Part shown: piece after piece, positions 45,166 through 56,459 of the stretch
Position numbering within the stretch: position 1 is the stretch's first letter
Layout of the letters: every line of letters begins with the position of its first letter
Assembly: GCF_000275845.1 (NCBI RefSeq)
Contig: NW_006766904.1
Location: 337,890 to 401,889 of the forward strand
Length of the DNA: 64,000 nt
Source: Dichomitus squalens LYAD-421 SS1
Lineage: Eukaryota; Basidiomycota; Agaricomycetes; Polyporales; Polyporaceae
Direction: 5' to 3'
Program-made: the position numbers and the translations under genes
The notes under the pieces: model-generated
Databases searched by the model: none
What the model saw: the letters and a program-made list of their open reading frames with translations, nothing else
What the model was told of the DNA's origin: nothing

Positions 45166-47046
45166 TCACGCCACAATCACCTGCTTCTCCGTCTTGAACG
45201 TCTCGATAACGCTTGTGGACAGGTTCAGCAGATCGGCAACGACTTGCCTGGGCGTGAGTGCGAGCCTGGTGGAGCTCGGTGATCAAAAGAAACTCCCATT
45301 TGAGATGATCAGCACTAACCATTGTGTTGCACTGAAGTCCACAAACTTGGGCGCCTTGAAGAGCTCGAGGTAGATGAGGGGCTCAGTCGGCGACAAGTTC
45401 TTGACGTAGTGGCCGTAGCTAACCGGGAAGACAGCGGTGTCTCCAGGCTGAGCAGCAATGTAAGCCCAGACGATCGACACAGAACCCAAAACAACACGAA
45501 CCTGGAAGTCAAAGGTGCGCGAGGAGGAGCTGCCAGCGAAGGCAGTAGCGCGAGCATTGCCACTAATGATGTAGAGCCACTCTACGTGCCTGCGTGAGCG
45601 GAGCATGTGATTAGATGGGTCGGATGCCTCACCATCAGATGTATGCCAGTGCAGCTCGCGGAGACCATTCGGCTCTACGAAGACCAGGGCGCTGGCGAGC
45701 AAAGTCGACACAGGGAAGTTTGTGACCGAGTCCTGGATCTTGACCCATCCGCCCCCGCCAGGCGCCGACTTTCTCTCCTGGTCGGAAAGGTGGAACACGT
45801 ACGGGCTGGGAACCTGGCCGTTCGGGTCCTTCACAGCTTGCTCGGAGGCATGGCCAAAGGGTGGCGGGGCCACAGTGCTGTCGAAGACGTACGGGTCCTT
45901 CTGAGGGATTCCGCCGAGCAGGCTGACGTTCACGCCGAAGTTCTGCGCAACAACCTCAAGCGGGGTACGCGCAAGCCAATCCGAGAGCATGAACGTGGTA
46001 CCAGTCGCGTCGAAGTTGCCGTCTGTGAAAATGAGGAGGATCTCGAGACCATCTTCGAGTGCCTGAATGGAGTGAGGAACACCAGGTGGGAAGCTGGCGG
46101 GGGGAGATGACACACCGTCAGCACTGAACGCCATTTCTATTGAAAATTCAATCTTACTAGTAGATGTCCGGGTCGGTGCCGTTCGTCGGACCGTGAACGT
46201 CCGAAATGAAGCTCCTACCGTTCTCGTCAATTGCAGAGATGCGCCCAGTGCCATTGAGGATATAACCCCACTCGGCTACGCGGTGCCAGTGACTGTGGGT
46301 CAGCAAATCAGTGAGCGCGCCTTACATAAACAAACGTCGTGACGTACAGTTCACGGTAGGCGTTTGGCGACAAGCGCAGTTCAGCGGCAGCGAGATCCTT
46401 AGCTAAACAGTAATGTCAGGATCACCTGTCATCTTGTGAAACAGATCGATGACGGCAACGTACATGGGGGTAAATCTGTGATAGTTTGCTCGCGAACCCA
46501 GCCACCCTATCAAGAATGTCAGTCGATCAGCAATGACGGAATGCGGGGAAACACAAACCTTGAGCAGACGCGTGTGCGACAGTGACAGACTCCACTTCAG
46601 ATTAGGCACAGTACCTGAGAAAGCGCCATGTTAGACGACTCCAGAGTAGATGTCAATATAGACTACTTACCGGAATCAGTGGGTGGTGCCGCGACGTTGT
46701 CGGGGTTTTGGGCATCGATCTGGTGGTTGCTATTTGCCAGGAACGTGTCGCCTGCTCCGTTACGGACAGGCTGGGGATTGCTGCCTCCCCAATCTGCAAC
46801 CTGTCCAACATCCGGAGGGGTAATAGAGTCACGCTTTCGCAGTGCGGCTTCATCCTCGAATGCCTCAGGACGGAGATGACGGGTCGGGGTAGTAGCAGCA
46901 GACCGCCTGCCGAAGTTCACCGGCTTCACAGCTACGCGTTCCCTAGCGAAGAACGCTTTGAGCTGATCGTCGTCCGAGGGCTCGGCGAGAATTGTGCGGC
47001 TCAGTGCGAGCGCAGCGAGGAGAACATGGGATAGCCGAGGAAGCAT
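45166..47046 (-). CDS. Oxalate decarboxylase, secreted bicupin
   Basis: A many-exon gene on the minus strand from ATG 47046 (MLPRLSHVLLAALALSRTIL, a signal peptide); an in-frame ATG at 47106 only adds 20 residues before it. A propeptide-like Arg/Lys-rich stretch precedes the mature part (ADWGGSNPQPVRNGAGDTF). Cupin 1 has the metal motif YRELHWHRVAEWGYI (spliced at the GTACGT donor inside REL) and continues YYFPPGVPHSIQALEDG. Cupin 2 has LRELHWHTSDEWLYIISGNA and AVFPVSYGHYVKNL. The end is VIETFKTEKQVIVA at 45166. Both HxHx(n)E Mn sites are complete. Family knowledge: it converts oxalate to formate and CO2, and in wood-decay fungi controls extracellular oxalate and pH. Oxalate oxidase activity is the main alternative, as the two differ by a short lid segment. 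Confidence 0.92.
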
Positions 47047-47133
47047 GGTGATGCAGGCCTTACGAGAGAGAAGGGAAGCGAGGATGTAGGGAGCGGAGTG
47101 GGCCACGGAGAGAAGACCCGGATGTGCGACGAG

Positions 47134-47141
47134 CTTTATAG
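47134..47141 (-). promoter_or_regulatory. TATA box for oxalate decarboxylase
   Basis: CTATAAAG on the minus strand, about 88 bp upstream of ATG 47046. Confidence 0.5.
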
Positions 47142-48029
47142 GCGCAGGGGGGTCGCTCGATACTCAGGACCAGTATCGCGTACCTTCATGGAGGATCTTG
47201 GTCAATCCCGCCGACAGCACCGTAGCGAGCCATCTCACGATGTTCAATGGCGTGACGTGCGGTCCCTGCTTCGAGTCCTGGAATCAGCGGAGTTAGTGTA
47301 CGGACACGCATTGCATTACGCTGACCGAGTCGATCATTGGTCGTAGCACTCCAAGGCCGGGGGCCAAGACAGATCTGTCTAGAGTAGATGAGAGACAGAC
47401 TAACGGGAATAAGGTATACACGCATCGAACACCATAGATTGCGGGTACAGAAGCCTATATGTCGAACGGCTACTAAGCCTGAATGCAGGGCCCGGGTACG
47501 CGCCATGTGCATTGGGTCTGATGGATGATAGTCCACTTCGAAGTTGAAATGGCGCAAGAAGATGTCAGCGAGATAACGGATCACACCAGGGCCGCGATGT
47601 TCCTTTTGCTCAATGTTCGCGTGTAACAGTATAAGTTACGAGCCCGGTTCGTCGACGAATCCTACTAGTTGCGTTAGTAGCTTTCGTGAGAAGGGCGACA
47701 ATGATATACATCATGCGGCTCCGCTTAGGCGGGTGCATGTGAGTTGGTAACGTAGCTTTCGACAGCGACGAGCGTCCCGAGAGAAGGGTGCAGCTCGTCG
47801 ACTGTCCACTAGGTGCAGCAGGGTTTGGAATGTCACCATTGGCGCCTACACCGCCCAATGATGGACGTTCAGTATACTAAGATGCACTACGCGAGCTGTC
47901 CATATTCCCGCGCCTACCGCTCACTGTATGTGATTGTTGTCGGAACATCAACGAAGCGAGGCACCGGTTCCAGACTCAGGCAGTCCTCAGTGTCGGAACC
48001 GAAGCAGCTCCTCATGGACTTACAGTTGA

Positions 48030-48543
48030 ATATCTAATAATGAATAGACTCCGTTGCGCCATTTCCTCATACACTATGAGATATTATGCATGACTGGATT
48101 GTCACATACATGTGACAGAAGTGACTATTTGTGATACTCGTGACATTACGGTGTAGCGTGACCACACTATTTGTTCCCATGCGTGATGACAAACAGCTAT
48201 TTCGTCCAAAACCTTTCCAGACTAGCCTGCTGCTTAGCTGCCTCCTTCTCCACCACTGTAGGAGCATGAGTGGGCTCCGTGCATGTGCATAGGGCTTCAG
48301 AGGGAGTGTCCGGGTGTTATGCTTCAGACTTGGGCATGGAGGATATGGGAGAAATTTGGCGGTTGGATCTGCAATAATCCCTCAACCAGGTACAAATTTG
48401 GGCATAACCTGGGAGCTTCACCTCTAAAAGGATCCAGACAGACCTCGTTTAGCACCTCACGGTGGGTCTGAGCTCGCGAATTATACCCAAAAAGGAAAAT
48501 CCAGTAGTGCATATGCCCGATTACTTTATTCATTATTAGATAT
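48030..48543. mobile_element. Putative MITE-like element with 17-bp inverted ends
   Basis: ATATCTAATAATGAATA (48030-48046) is repeated as its exact reverse complement at 48527-48543. Overlapping this, a perfect 20-bp direct repeat CACTATGAGATATTATGCAT occurs at 48072 and 48598, and a 15/17 variant at 48541. The interior is AT-rich and non-coding. I see no clear target-site duplication, so boundaries are uncertain. Confidence 0.45.
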
Positions 48544-49521
48544 GAGATTTCATGCATAATTCCCCGCATACCATGTCGGTTGCGGCCTCGGGCTATCCAC
48601 TATGAGATATTATGCATTATTAGAGTATTCATTATAAGATAATCAACTGTATCAACGAGCATCGAGACTTGTCAATGTCTTCGTGCTCCGAATACTCCTG
48701 TGGCGCTGTCTTGCATGAATAGGTCACCCACACAAACCAGAGGGTCTGGGGGGTGCATACCATGAAACAGTACAGGGGTATTCTTGCGCCCATCTATGAA
48801 TGCCGATTTGGTGGCGGATTGTTCTCATTCTTGGTCCTGTTGAGACAGAGATGAAATGATACCATATAAGGCACTGTCCAGTCAACCTGAGAGGATGCGC
48901 AACTACCCTCGTACGATGGACGATCGAAGTTGCGAAGCTTACTTGAAGCTCGACAAGTCCCCTAACCCCGGTGGAGTATGTGCTTACAATGTAGCAGATG
49001 TGTGTTGCGAAGCGAAGAGGAGCACCCTGGTGCCATTCACGAAGACGGGAGAAGTAACAAGCGCTGCTCGCAGCATCGAGAATTCAAGTGGCCACAATAG
49101 ACTTCACAGCGATTCCCTCCCGCTGATAGCCCTATTACGAGGTAGCGAATAAAAACCACGCAACACAGGACACACCGTGGTGCCTGGACTCATACGTACA
49201 GGATTCCCTTCAGGAAGTGCCTGAAGTGCTCTCTACACACTTCGCAACTGTGGCAGAGAGCACTTGTGACTATCAACGCTCGACGCCCTGACGAGTATGT
49301 GGGAGACATTTATCGCCAATCTGACTTTTGCTTAGGCGTCTGAGGTAGCTGCACGCGTTCGAATGCCGTCACACCTTAGCCTAAAGCTGGAGCCTTGGAT
49401 CGTGATGCTGTACTCCGAATTGAGTACAGAATGACAGTACTTATGCTGTAGCATTTACGCGCTAACGGACGGAAGCGTCATAAGACGGCAGACACGACGC
49501 AGCCACAGGACTATGGCACGT

Positions 49522-49574
49522 GGAGTGTTGGGCATGCAGAGGCATAGATTGATGTTCCCAAAGCCCAACACTCC
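49522..49574. other. Perfect 12-bp stem hairpin
   Basis: GGAGTGTTGGGC (49522-49533) and GCCCAACACTCC (49563-49574) are exact inverted repeats with a 29-nt loop. Pairing can be extended outwards with a mismatch (GTGG/CCAC). No gene nearby explains it. Confidence 0.55.
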
Positions 49575-50198
49575 CCCACGGACGCAAGATATGGCCTAGG
49601 AAGAAGAGGTCGACTTCGCGCCTGGCAAAAGTGATGTGCGTAGCGCACCTTGCGACCTTAGAGAGGCCAGACGATACGGTTCTGTCGTAGAAAGGGGGAT
49701 TCCATATTCAAGAGATCAAGCCCACATTGGTAGATGTCTCTTCTAAGGTCCTGAGGTCATTGCCTGCACCGAACCTTTCCACGGCAGCGTTGCCTTACGA
49801 CACGTCACGCTCAGAGAAGCTCCACAGCGAAGTGTCCCCAGATGAAGGGGCGCGCAGCAGAGAACCAGTATTGAATATGGCATGCTCACCTGGACCGATA
49901 ATCCGAACGCTTGTGAGTCGGGCCGCTTAGCTCTCACAGTGGGCCACGATGGGACATGGCGACAGCCCCGCAATCGCTGAAATCAGGACGTCGATGTAAG
50001 ATTGCAATCTGGAGGACAAGATGGTGGTTGGATAACAAAAGCCCATTGCCCACTGGCCCAGCGACGAGAGGACAGAGCCTCCCCTGAAGCAGATCTACTC
50101 ACGTGGCTCAGGATGTGCCCATGATAACGAAAAATCTTGCAGATCGCAGTCTCCCACTTACCTCTCCACACTTTCCTCCTTACTCGCACAAACACAAA

Positions 50199-51821
50199 AT
50201 GTCTTCAATCGGCACTCTCTGGACGACGCCTCAACAGGGGAAGGGCAAGATCGTATGTACCAAGCTGTATAAACTGCTGCGAAGTGGTCGTTCACCCGAT
50301 TTCACTCGTACTCGCAGATCCGCGCTGCTGCTGCCCTTGGCGGACTTCAGGTCGACTTGCCTGAGCACTACGTCCACTTTGAGGACAACAAGAAGCCCGA
50401 GTTTCTCGCTAAGTTCCCTCATGGAAAAATTCCTGCCTTCGAGGGCAAGGATGGTTTCAAGCTTTTCGAGGGCTCCGCCATCGCCCGCTACGGTGAGTCG
50501 AGTGCATTCCGATCTTACATCATCTTCTATCAACGAACGAAAGGACGAGAATTATCATCAGTTATCCCTGTCTTAATCCTTATGTCGACAGCATACACAT
50601 CTGATCGTCGTTGCATTCATACAATCTGAACAATTGCTGATTGCTTCCAACAGTCGCCTCCCTTGCCCCCAACTCTAACCTCCTTGGTACAAGCACAAAG
50701 GAGGCTGCCCTCGTTGACCAATGGGTCTCGTTCGCGGACTCCGAGATTGGTTCGTTCACTGGTGTCATCTTCGGTCTCGTTAACGGCAGGATCACTCCCT
50801 ACACCAAGCCTGTCCACACCCACTTCGCTGAGCGCCAGCTCCGTTCCCTGAAGACCCTTGACACCATCCTTGCCACCCGCACTTTCCTCGTCAACGAGCG
50901 TATCTCCCTCGCTGACCTCACCGTTGCCGCCGAGATCCAGCGTGCGATGAACGTCACTATTGACGCTCCCATCCGCGCCCAAATTCCCAACGTAATCCGT
51001 CACGTAGAGACCATCGTCAACCAGCCCCAGTTGAAGGAGATCTACGGCGAGCTGCAATACCTCGAGAAGGCGCTCGCCTTCACTCCTCCGCCCAAGGAGA
51101 AGAAGGAGGCGAAGCCCGCCGCTGCACCCGCCCCCAAGGCGGAAAAGAAGAAGAAGGAAGAGGAGGAAGAAGAGGAGGACGACATCCCCAAGGAGGAGCC
51201 CAAGGCGAAGAACCCCCTTGACTCACTCCCTAAGTCCTCGTTCAACCTCGAGGACTGGAAGCGCGCGTACTCTAACAAAGACACGCGTGGGCCCGACGGC
51301 GCTCTCGAGTGGTTCTACCAGAAGTATGTACCTCTTATTCGCATATGATTGCTCCCAATTGGCTCATATCGTGACACTTGTAGCTACGACCCCGAGGGCT
51401 TCTCTGTCTGGCGCGTTGACTTCAAGTACAACAACGAGCTCACGCAGACGTTCATGTCGTCGAACCAGATCGGCGGCTTCTTCAACCGCCTCGAGGCGTC
51501 GCGCAAGTACCTCTTTGGCTCGATGGGTGTCCTTGGCGAGACCAACAACTCGATCATCTCTGGCGTGCTCATCGCGCGCGGCCAGGATATTAAGCCCGTT
51601 GTGGATGTCGCCCCCGACTGGGAATCGTACGAGTACAAGCGCTTGGACCTGAACAACCCCGAGGACAAGGCGTTCTTCGAGGCCGCACTCGCATGGGATC
51701 TCGAGGTCGACGGCAAGAAGTGGGTGGACGGCAAGAACGTAAGTCTTCCTTCACCGACTTTCAGCCTCTGGCAGAGCATTCTGACATTTATCATCTCGCC
51801 AACCTATCATAGTTCAAGTAA
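50199..51821 (+). CDS. EEF1G: Translation elongation factor eEF1B gamma subunit
   Basis: About five exons. The N-terminal half is a GST-like domain: MSSIGTLWTTPQQGKGKI, then LPEHYVHFEDNKKPEFLAKF, FPHGKIPAFEGKDGFKLFEG, AIARY|VASLAPNSNLLG, and the GST C-terminal helices DQWVSFADSEIGSFTGVIFG and FLVNERISLADLTVAAEIQR. A Lys/Glu/Ala-rich hinge (KAEKKKKEEEEEEEDDIPKE) follows. The conserved EF1G domain has NPLDSLPKSSFNLEDWKRAY, ALEWFYQKYDPEGFSVWRVD and SNQIGGFFNRLEASRKYLFG. The last exon adds FK after GTAAGT, with stop at 51821. Family knowledge: eEF1Bγ anchors the nucleotide-exchange complex for eEF1A in the cytosol. The codon use, rich in C-ending codons, fits a highly expressed gene. Intact. Confidence 0.95.
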
Positions 51822-52339
51822 AAGTGCTTGCTTCTTGTCCGTTAGATGTATCATTTACTCTCATCATGTCCTTGTCATGCTTGTGTCGCTAGTCCGGGGG
51901 GTTTGTTGTGTTGTTGCAGTATCAAACGAAATGCAAAAAGAATTGTAAAGAGCATGTCCCTCGGTGTGCCCAGCGTGCTCGGCGTACGAGGTAATCTATG
52001 TCGGTTTCCTCTCATTCTTTTTCACTGCGTGCGAACGCAACCATGACTCGGAGGATGTTAGTCGTCTTGCTACTCATGAGTATAACCTCCGGACGCTGAC
52101 CACAGACTCGCCATGCTCTCTCTGCAGCGATTGCACAAGGAACGGTCAGCCTAAAAAGAGGACGGATATGGAATGACTGAGGCCATGACGAAGCCACAGC
52201 CTGAGATGTACAGCCCACTGTGTTGCCGAGCGTCAAACGCGCGTCCCGAAATACCTATCCACGGCCTTCACCACGTTCCCCGTCCGCAGCGGGCTGCACT
52301 CTCCATTCCTCCAACCACCACTGCGCACATCGCACAGCG
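51822..52339. other. Spacer eEF1Bγ / AKR1
   Basis: 3' UTR of eEF1Bγ and promoter of AKR1. No further feature seen. Confidence 0.4.
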
Positions 52340-55044
52340 ATGGACGACCTCGTCAGCAACAAGGGCGAGCCTTCCGCCTCTGCAGTGACAGCCTCCACAG
52401 CGTCGGCAGGCTCGATGACGTTTCCCCAAGCTCTCCAGACAGTCTCGGAACCTGACGTGCGTACCGGACTTCTCGCGACATGACGATCTCTCTGTGGTAC
52501 GTCTCATATCTCACTTCGTTCGTGCCTTGAAGCAGTCCAACATCTTCGTGGCGGCCCAACGCGGCGACGTCGACACGATCCGGCACCTCATCGAGTCGGG
52601 CAAGGCGCACGCCACGGACCGCGACGAGCAGAACATCACGCCCCTCCACTGGGCGGCGATCAACGCTCAGGTCGCCGCATGCCGCTACCTGTTGGACCAG
52701 GGCGCGGAGGTCGACGCGCTAGGCGGCGACCTCGTTGCGACCCCGTTGCAGTGGGCCGCGCGCAATGGGTACCTCTATGTCATCCAGCTGCTCATCTCGC
52801 ACAATGCGGACCCAAACATCGCCGACGCGCAGGGGTACAACACGCTGCACCTTGTCACGCACTCGTCGTCGGTCATGGCCCTACTGTATCTCCTGCACCA
52901 GCCGATCAATGTCGACGCGAGGGACTCGCAGGGACACACGTCGCTCATGTGGGCGGCGTACCAGGGTGACGCGCTTTCTGTCGAGCTTCTGCTGAAGCAT
53001 GGTGCTAGTCCGAACACGAAGGACGATACTGGTCTCACCCCACTGCATTGGGCGGTCGTTCGCGGGAACCGGATGTGCATCCGGAGGCTAGTGGAGGCGG
53101 GATCGGATGTACATGCGAAGGACAACGAAGGTAGGACGGCGCGGGACATGGCGCAGGAGCTGAAGAGCCTGGGTGCATGGAAGCGGGCGTTGGAGGAAGG
53201 TGGGTTCACAGAGGATGGGGTGCCGAAGCGGAAACCTCTTAGCGACGTGAGTACACGACTATCTCCCCTCCCTTGGCCAGCCCAGCCCCTGACAATGCGC
53301 AGAGAAATACCAAGATCATCATATTCACCATGCCGACGCTATTTCTCTTCCTGATGTTTACCACTCTTACGATACTGCCATGGTATACCGGTATAATTCT
53401 TGCTATGGCGCTGTTCTTCGGGATGCACCACGTAAGTCCTGCGCTTTAGCGGCTTAGCATCGCTACGTGCTTACATGAGGTAGATTGTAACGCGCGTCCT
53501 GTTGGACAAATCAAATTACACCGACAGCGTCACACAGAGCCCTTACTTCGCTGGTATCATCACCGCCTCAATGATTTGGGTCGCGTACGCCTGGGTCACT
53601 CGCCTCATGAATCGTACGTTCGCCTGCGCCTATCTCTGTAGAGATGAACTCACGAGCTTGCAACAGAGACGGAGTCGCATGCATTCACTCACCTTACTCT
53701 CGCCATTACCATCGGCCTTTGTGCCTACAACTTCTTCCGCGCAATCAGCTTGGACCCTGGTACTTGCCCCAAGCCGGCTAGCGACGGGGAATTGAAAACT
53801 GTAGGATCGTTAAACGCGCGTTGTTATTTTGCAGACTGAATGGTGCCGACAGATAATCGAAGAGCTGGCTTCCCAAGGTCGCTTGAACGGTCAGACCTTC
53901 TGCATCCAGTGCATGGTACGTGGGCGTCACAGTCGTACCGAGACAAGGCCTTGACGGTACCCTTAAGGCACGCAAACCCTTGAGATCCAAGCATTGTCGT
54001 ATTTGTGATCGTTGCATCGCACGTCATGACCAGTGAGTATCCTACCAGATATCTGACACTATCGTTAACCCCGTTACGCGCAGCCATTGTCCGTGGGTAT
54101 GGAACTGTAGTACGTATTCCCTTGCTGATTTCAATAGGCTGTCGGTTAACAAGACTGAGCAGTCGGTGTGAACAATCACCGTCAATTCCTGATTTTCGTT
54201 ATGACCCTTGTCCTTGGCATCATTCTGTTCGACTACCTGACGTTCGAGTGTACGTCGCTACCACTATCCGTGTATAGTCCGACTTGTTCCTGATTTTTAC
54301 GTTGACCCGTTTCGCTTCACAGACTATTCCAGCCTAACGCTGTCAACGGACCCGGCCAGCATCTCGCCTTCGTGCATTCTCCCCTCTTATCTCTGCGCCG
54401 TAACTGCATACGACACGTTCCTCTTCTCCGTAGCCGCGTGGTCAACACTGCAGCTCTCCTGGACGCTCGTCCTCCTTGGCTCCCAGCTCTGGCAGGTCGC
54501 ACGCCAGATGACAACCTTCGAGGTCTCCAATCTCGGCCGCTTCGGGTTCATGGGCGGGCGCGGCGGCGCGACCCTCCACGGACAAATGGGCCACCGCCAC
54601 CTTCCCACCGACGACTCCGTCGGCGCCGAGGGCAGCCTAAGCGGCAGCGCGCACGCACACCACCGCCACAATCATAGCATGTGCGCAGGGTGCGGTAGCG
54701 GCTTCCTCATGAGCCTCCTTGGGTTCGACCGGTTCACGAAGGGCAAGGCCGCTGACGGGTTGGCGCGCGCGGCGAAGGCTCCGAACCCCTTCGATCTGGG
54801 TATAATCGGGAACTGCAAGGACTTCTGGACGTCGGGGCGGGAACTGGGCGTGGAGTACGAAAGGCTGTACGATGTGCCGCTCGAGGGCTTCCAGGAGGCG
54901 AAGCGGAGAAGGGCGCGCGAGGAGGGCGAGGACTTGCACGCGAACGAGGGCGGGCGCAAGTCGTCGTTGAGGAGCAAGCTCATGATGGGCTTGGGCTTTG
55001 GCGGGCGGAGTCGGAGCGGGTACGAGCCCCTCAGCCAGGTTTAA
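52340..55044 (+). CDS. AKR1: Palmitoyltransferase AKR1 (ankyrin-DHHC)
   Basis: A many-exon gene from ATG 52340 (MDDLVSNKGEPSASAV). A block of about six ankyrin repeats follows: NIFVAAQRGDVDTIRHLIES, ITPLHWAAINAQVAACRYLL, ATPLQWAARNGYLYVIQLLI, YNTLHLVTHSSSVMALLYLL, HTSLMWAAYQGDALSVELLL, LTPLHWAVVRGNRMCIRRLV. Then come paired TM segments (KIIIFTMPTLFLFLMFTTLT), the zinc-finger cysteine-rich domain ending [26 protein letters not shown], further TMs (FLIFVMTLVLGIILFDYLTF) and a long His/Gly-rich cytosolic tail. The DHHC is made across an intron (CA|C). Family knowledge: Akr1 S-palmitoylates proteins at the Golgi; the yeast enzyme has DHYC, while this one has canonical DHHC. The frame is intact to stop 55044. 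Confidence 0.94.
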
Positions 55045-56459
55045 GTCCGAGCGCGTAGATGCACCCGCTAGAAGTGGCTGGGGAGTCCGCTGCTTATCGC
55101 TTGTTGCTCGCTGTGTACTATCATGATCACGATCTGTCCATGTGTCGCTCGCGGGGGATCTCGCAATGTAAAACCATCGTAGCAGACTCTTGATTGTCTG
55201 TTAGCCTTTCGTCTCTCGAGGTTGGGCAGGGCGATATATGTCTCAAGGGAGTGCGCGATGGCCGCTTGGACTTCACAGATAATAGTGTGATGAGACGTTG
55301 GCCATGAGCTTGATAGGCGCTAAATACGTCTCTGCCAGCCCATTTGCTCAGCTGACCACTCATTCCGAATCCCATGCCACAGACTCTCACCGTTGGAGTA
55401 TGGCTGTCCTCTCTGTAACGCACTCGTCCGCTTCACTTTCAATAGCGGGCAGCGATGCTACACTTCTCTGGTGGCCTATACACAGTGGGAGAGATCTGCA
55501 GGACTCCGTCCCGATACTGTCGCTGCTAGGTACTAAGGTAGCTTCGGTCGCGTAGACCTATCACAATGTTTTCCTCTAGAAGACATTCGACGTCAATCAT
55601 GTTGCTGACGAGGTGATGATGTATCCATGTGAGCAGCTTTCCAACACTAGCTGCGAACACCGATCTGACTCATGCAGCTGATTGGGAGCTTAGACTGTGC
55701 GGAGCGTCTCCCCCAGAACCACCGGGCCTGTCTTGTCCCTCAGCTGGAGCGCCCCAACCTTGCCTATGTGGTTTGTGTATGCGCATTAGTAAATTCGTAC
55801 GCTTCCCCCACACACCGACCCGGAGCCGCAACATGACGTGAATCGCTATCCGATCGGCCTCCGACCTCATCTCGAGACAATCAAAATATAGTCGTCGTGA
55901 GCGCTCCGAGCCGGGAGGCTGAGCGCGAAGGTACGGACAGCGGCGGCGTCGGAAGTCGTACGTTGAAGGCGTCGCAGTAAGGCACATTTTTCGGACCGCA
56001 GCTTTACCGGATATCGTTTTGCCTGGTTCCAATTACTGCGTAACCATGATACACACATTGCCCAGATTATCGGGTCATAGGTCGCCATTAAGAACTCATC
56101 CTTCCTGACTTTTGCTTCTCGGTTTCTAGTGCAGTGAGCCCGAGCCATGATGTGCTTGTGACATGTTAGCTCACAGTCGTCCCAGTCCTCCTTTCTTCCA
56201 ATCTGTTATCGTAATGACGCCCTCCAGCTCTCGGCACTATCATTGAGCAATGAGTCACTGCGGTCAATGATAGGGTCTGAGTTTCAAGCTAGGCGTGGGT
56301 CACTTCTCTCTGATATAAGTTTTCGAAGATGCCGTATACGAGGTGAGCTGCCAAACGATCAAGCACTGTAACGCTAGACAGATGGCCTATAAATTCTCGT
56401 TCCCTGCCTTCCGAACGACCTCGCACGGCCCTTGTATACAACCCCTAGCTCTGAAAGCC
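55045..56459. other. Spacer AKR1 / DUF6533, no gene recognised
   Basis: 1.4 kb with only short open frames. Nothing repetitive or RNA-like stands out. Confidence 0.45.

Larger units (their letters stand above)
47142..50198. other. Gene-poor, repeat-bearing stretch of 3.1 kb
   Basis: No recognisable gene. Minus-strand frames at 47186-47584 and 47610-47858 look slightly protein-like but match no family. It holds a putative TIR element near 48.0-48.65 kb, AT-rich DNA, and a hairpin at 49522-49574. The end of the stretch is the eEF1Bγ promoter. Confidence 0.45.

Noticed and set aside
48856..49152. 98-codon plus-strand frame
   Set aside because: No family signal, in a repeat-rich gene-poor island.
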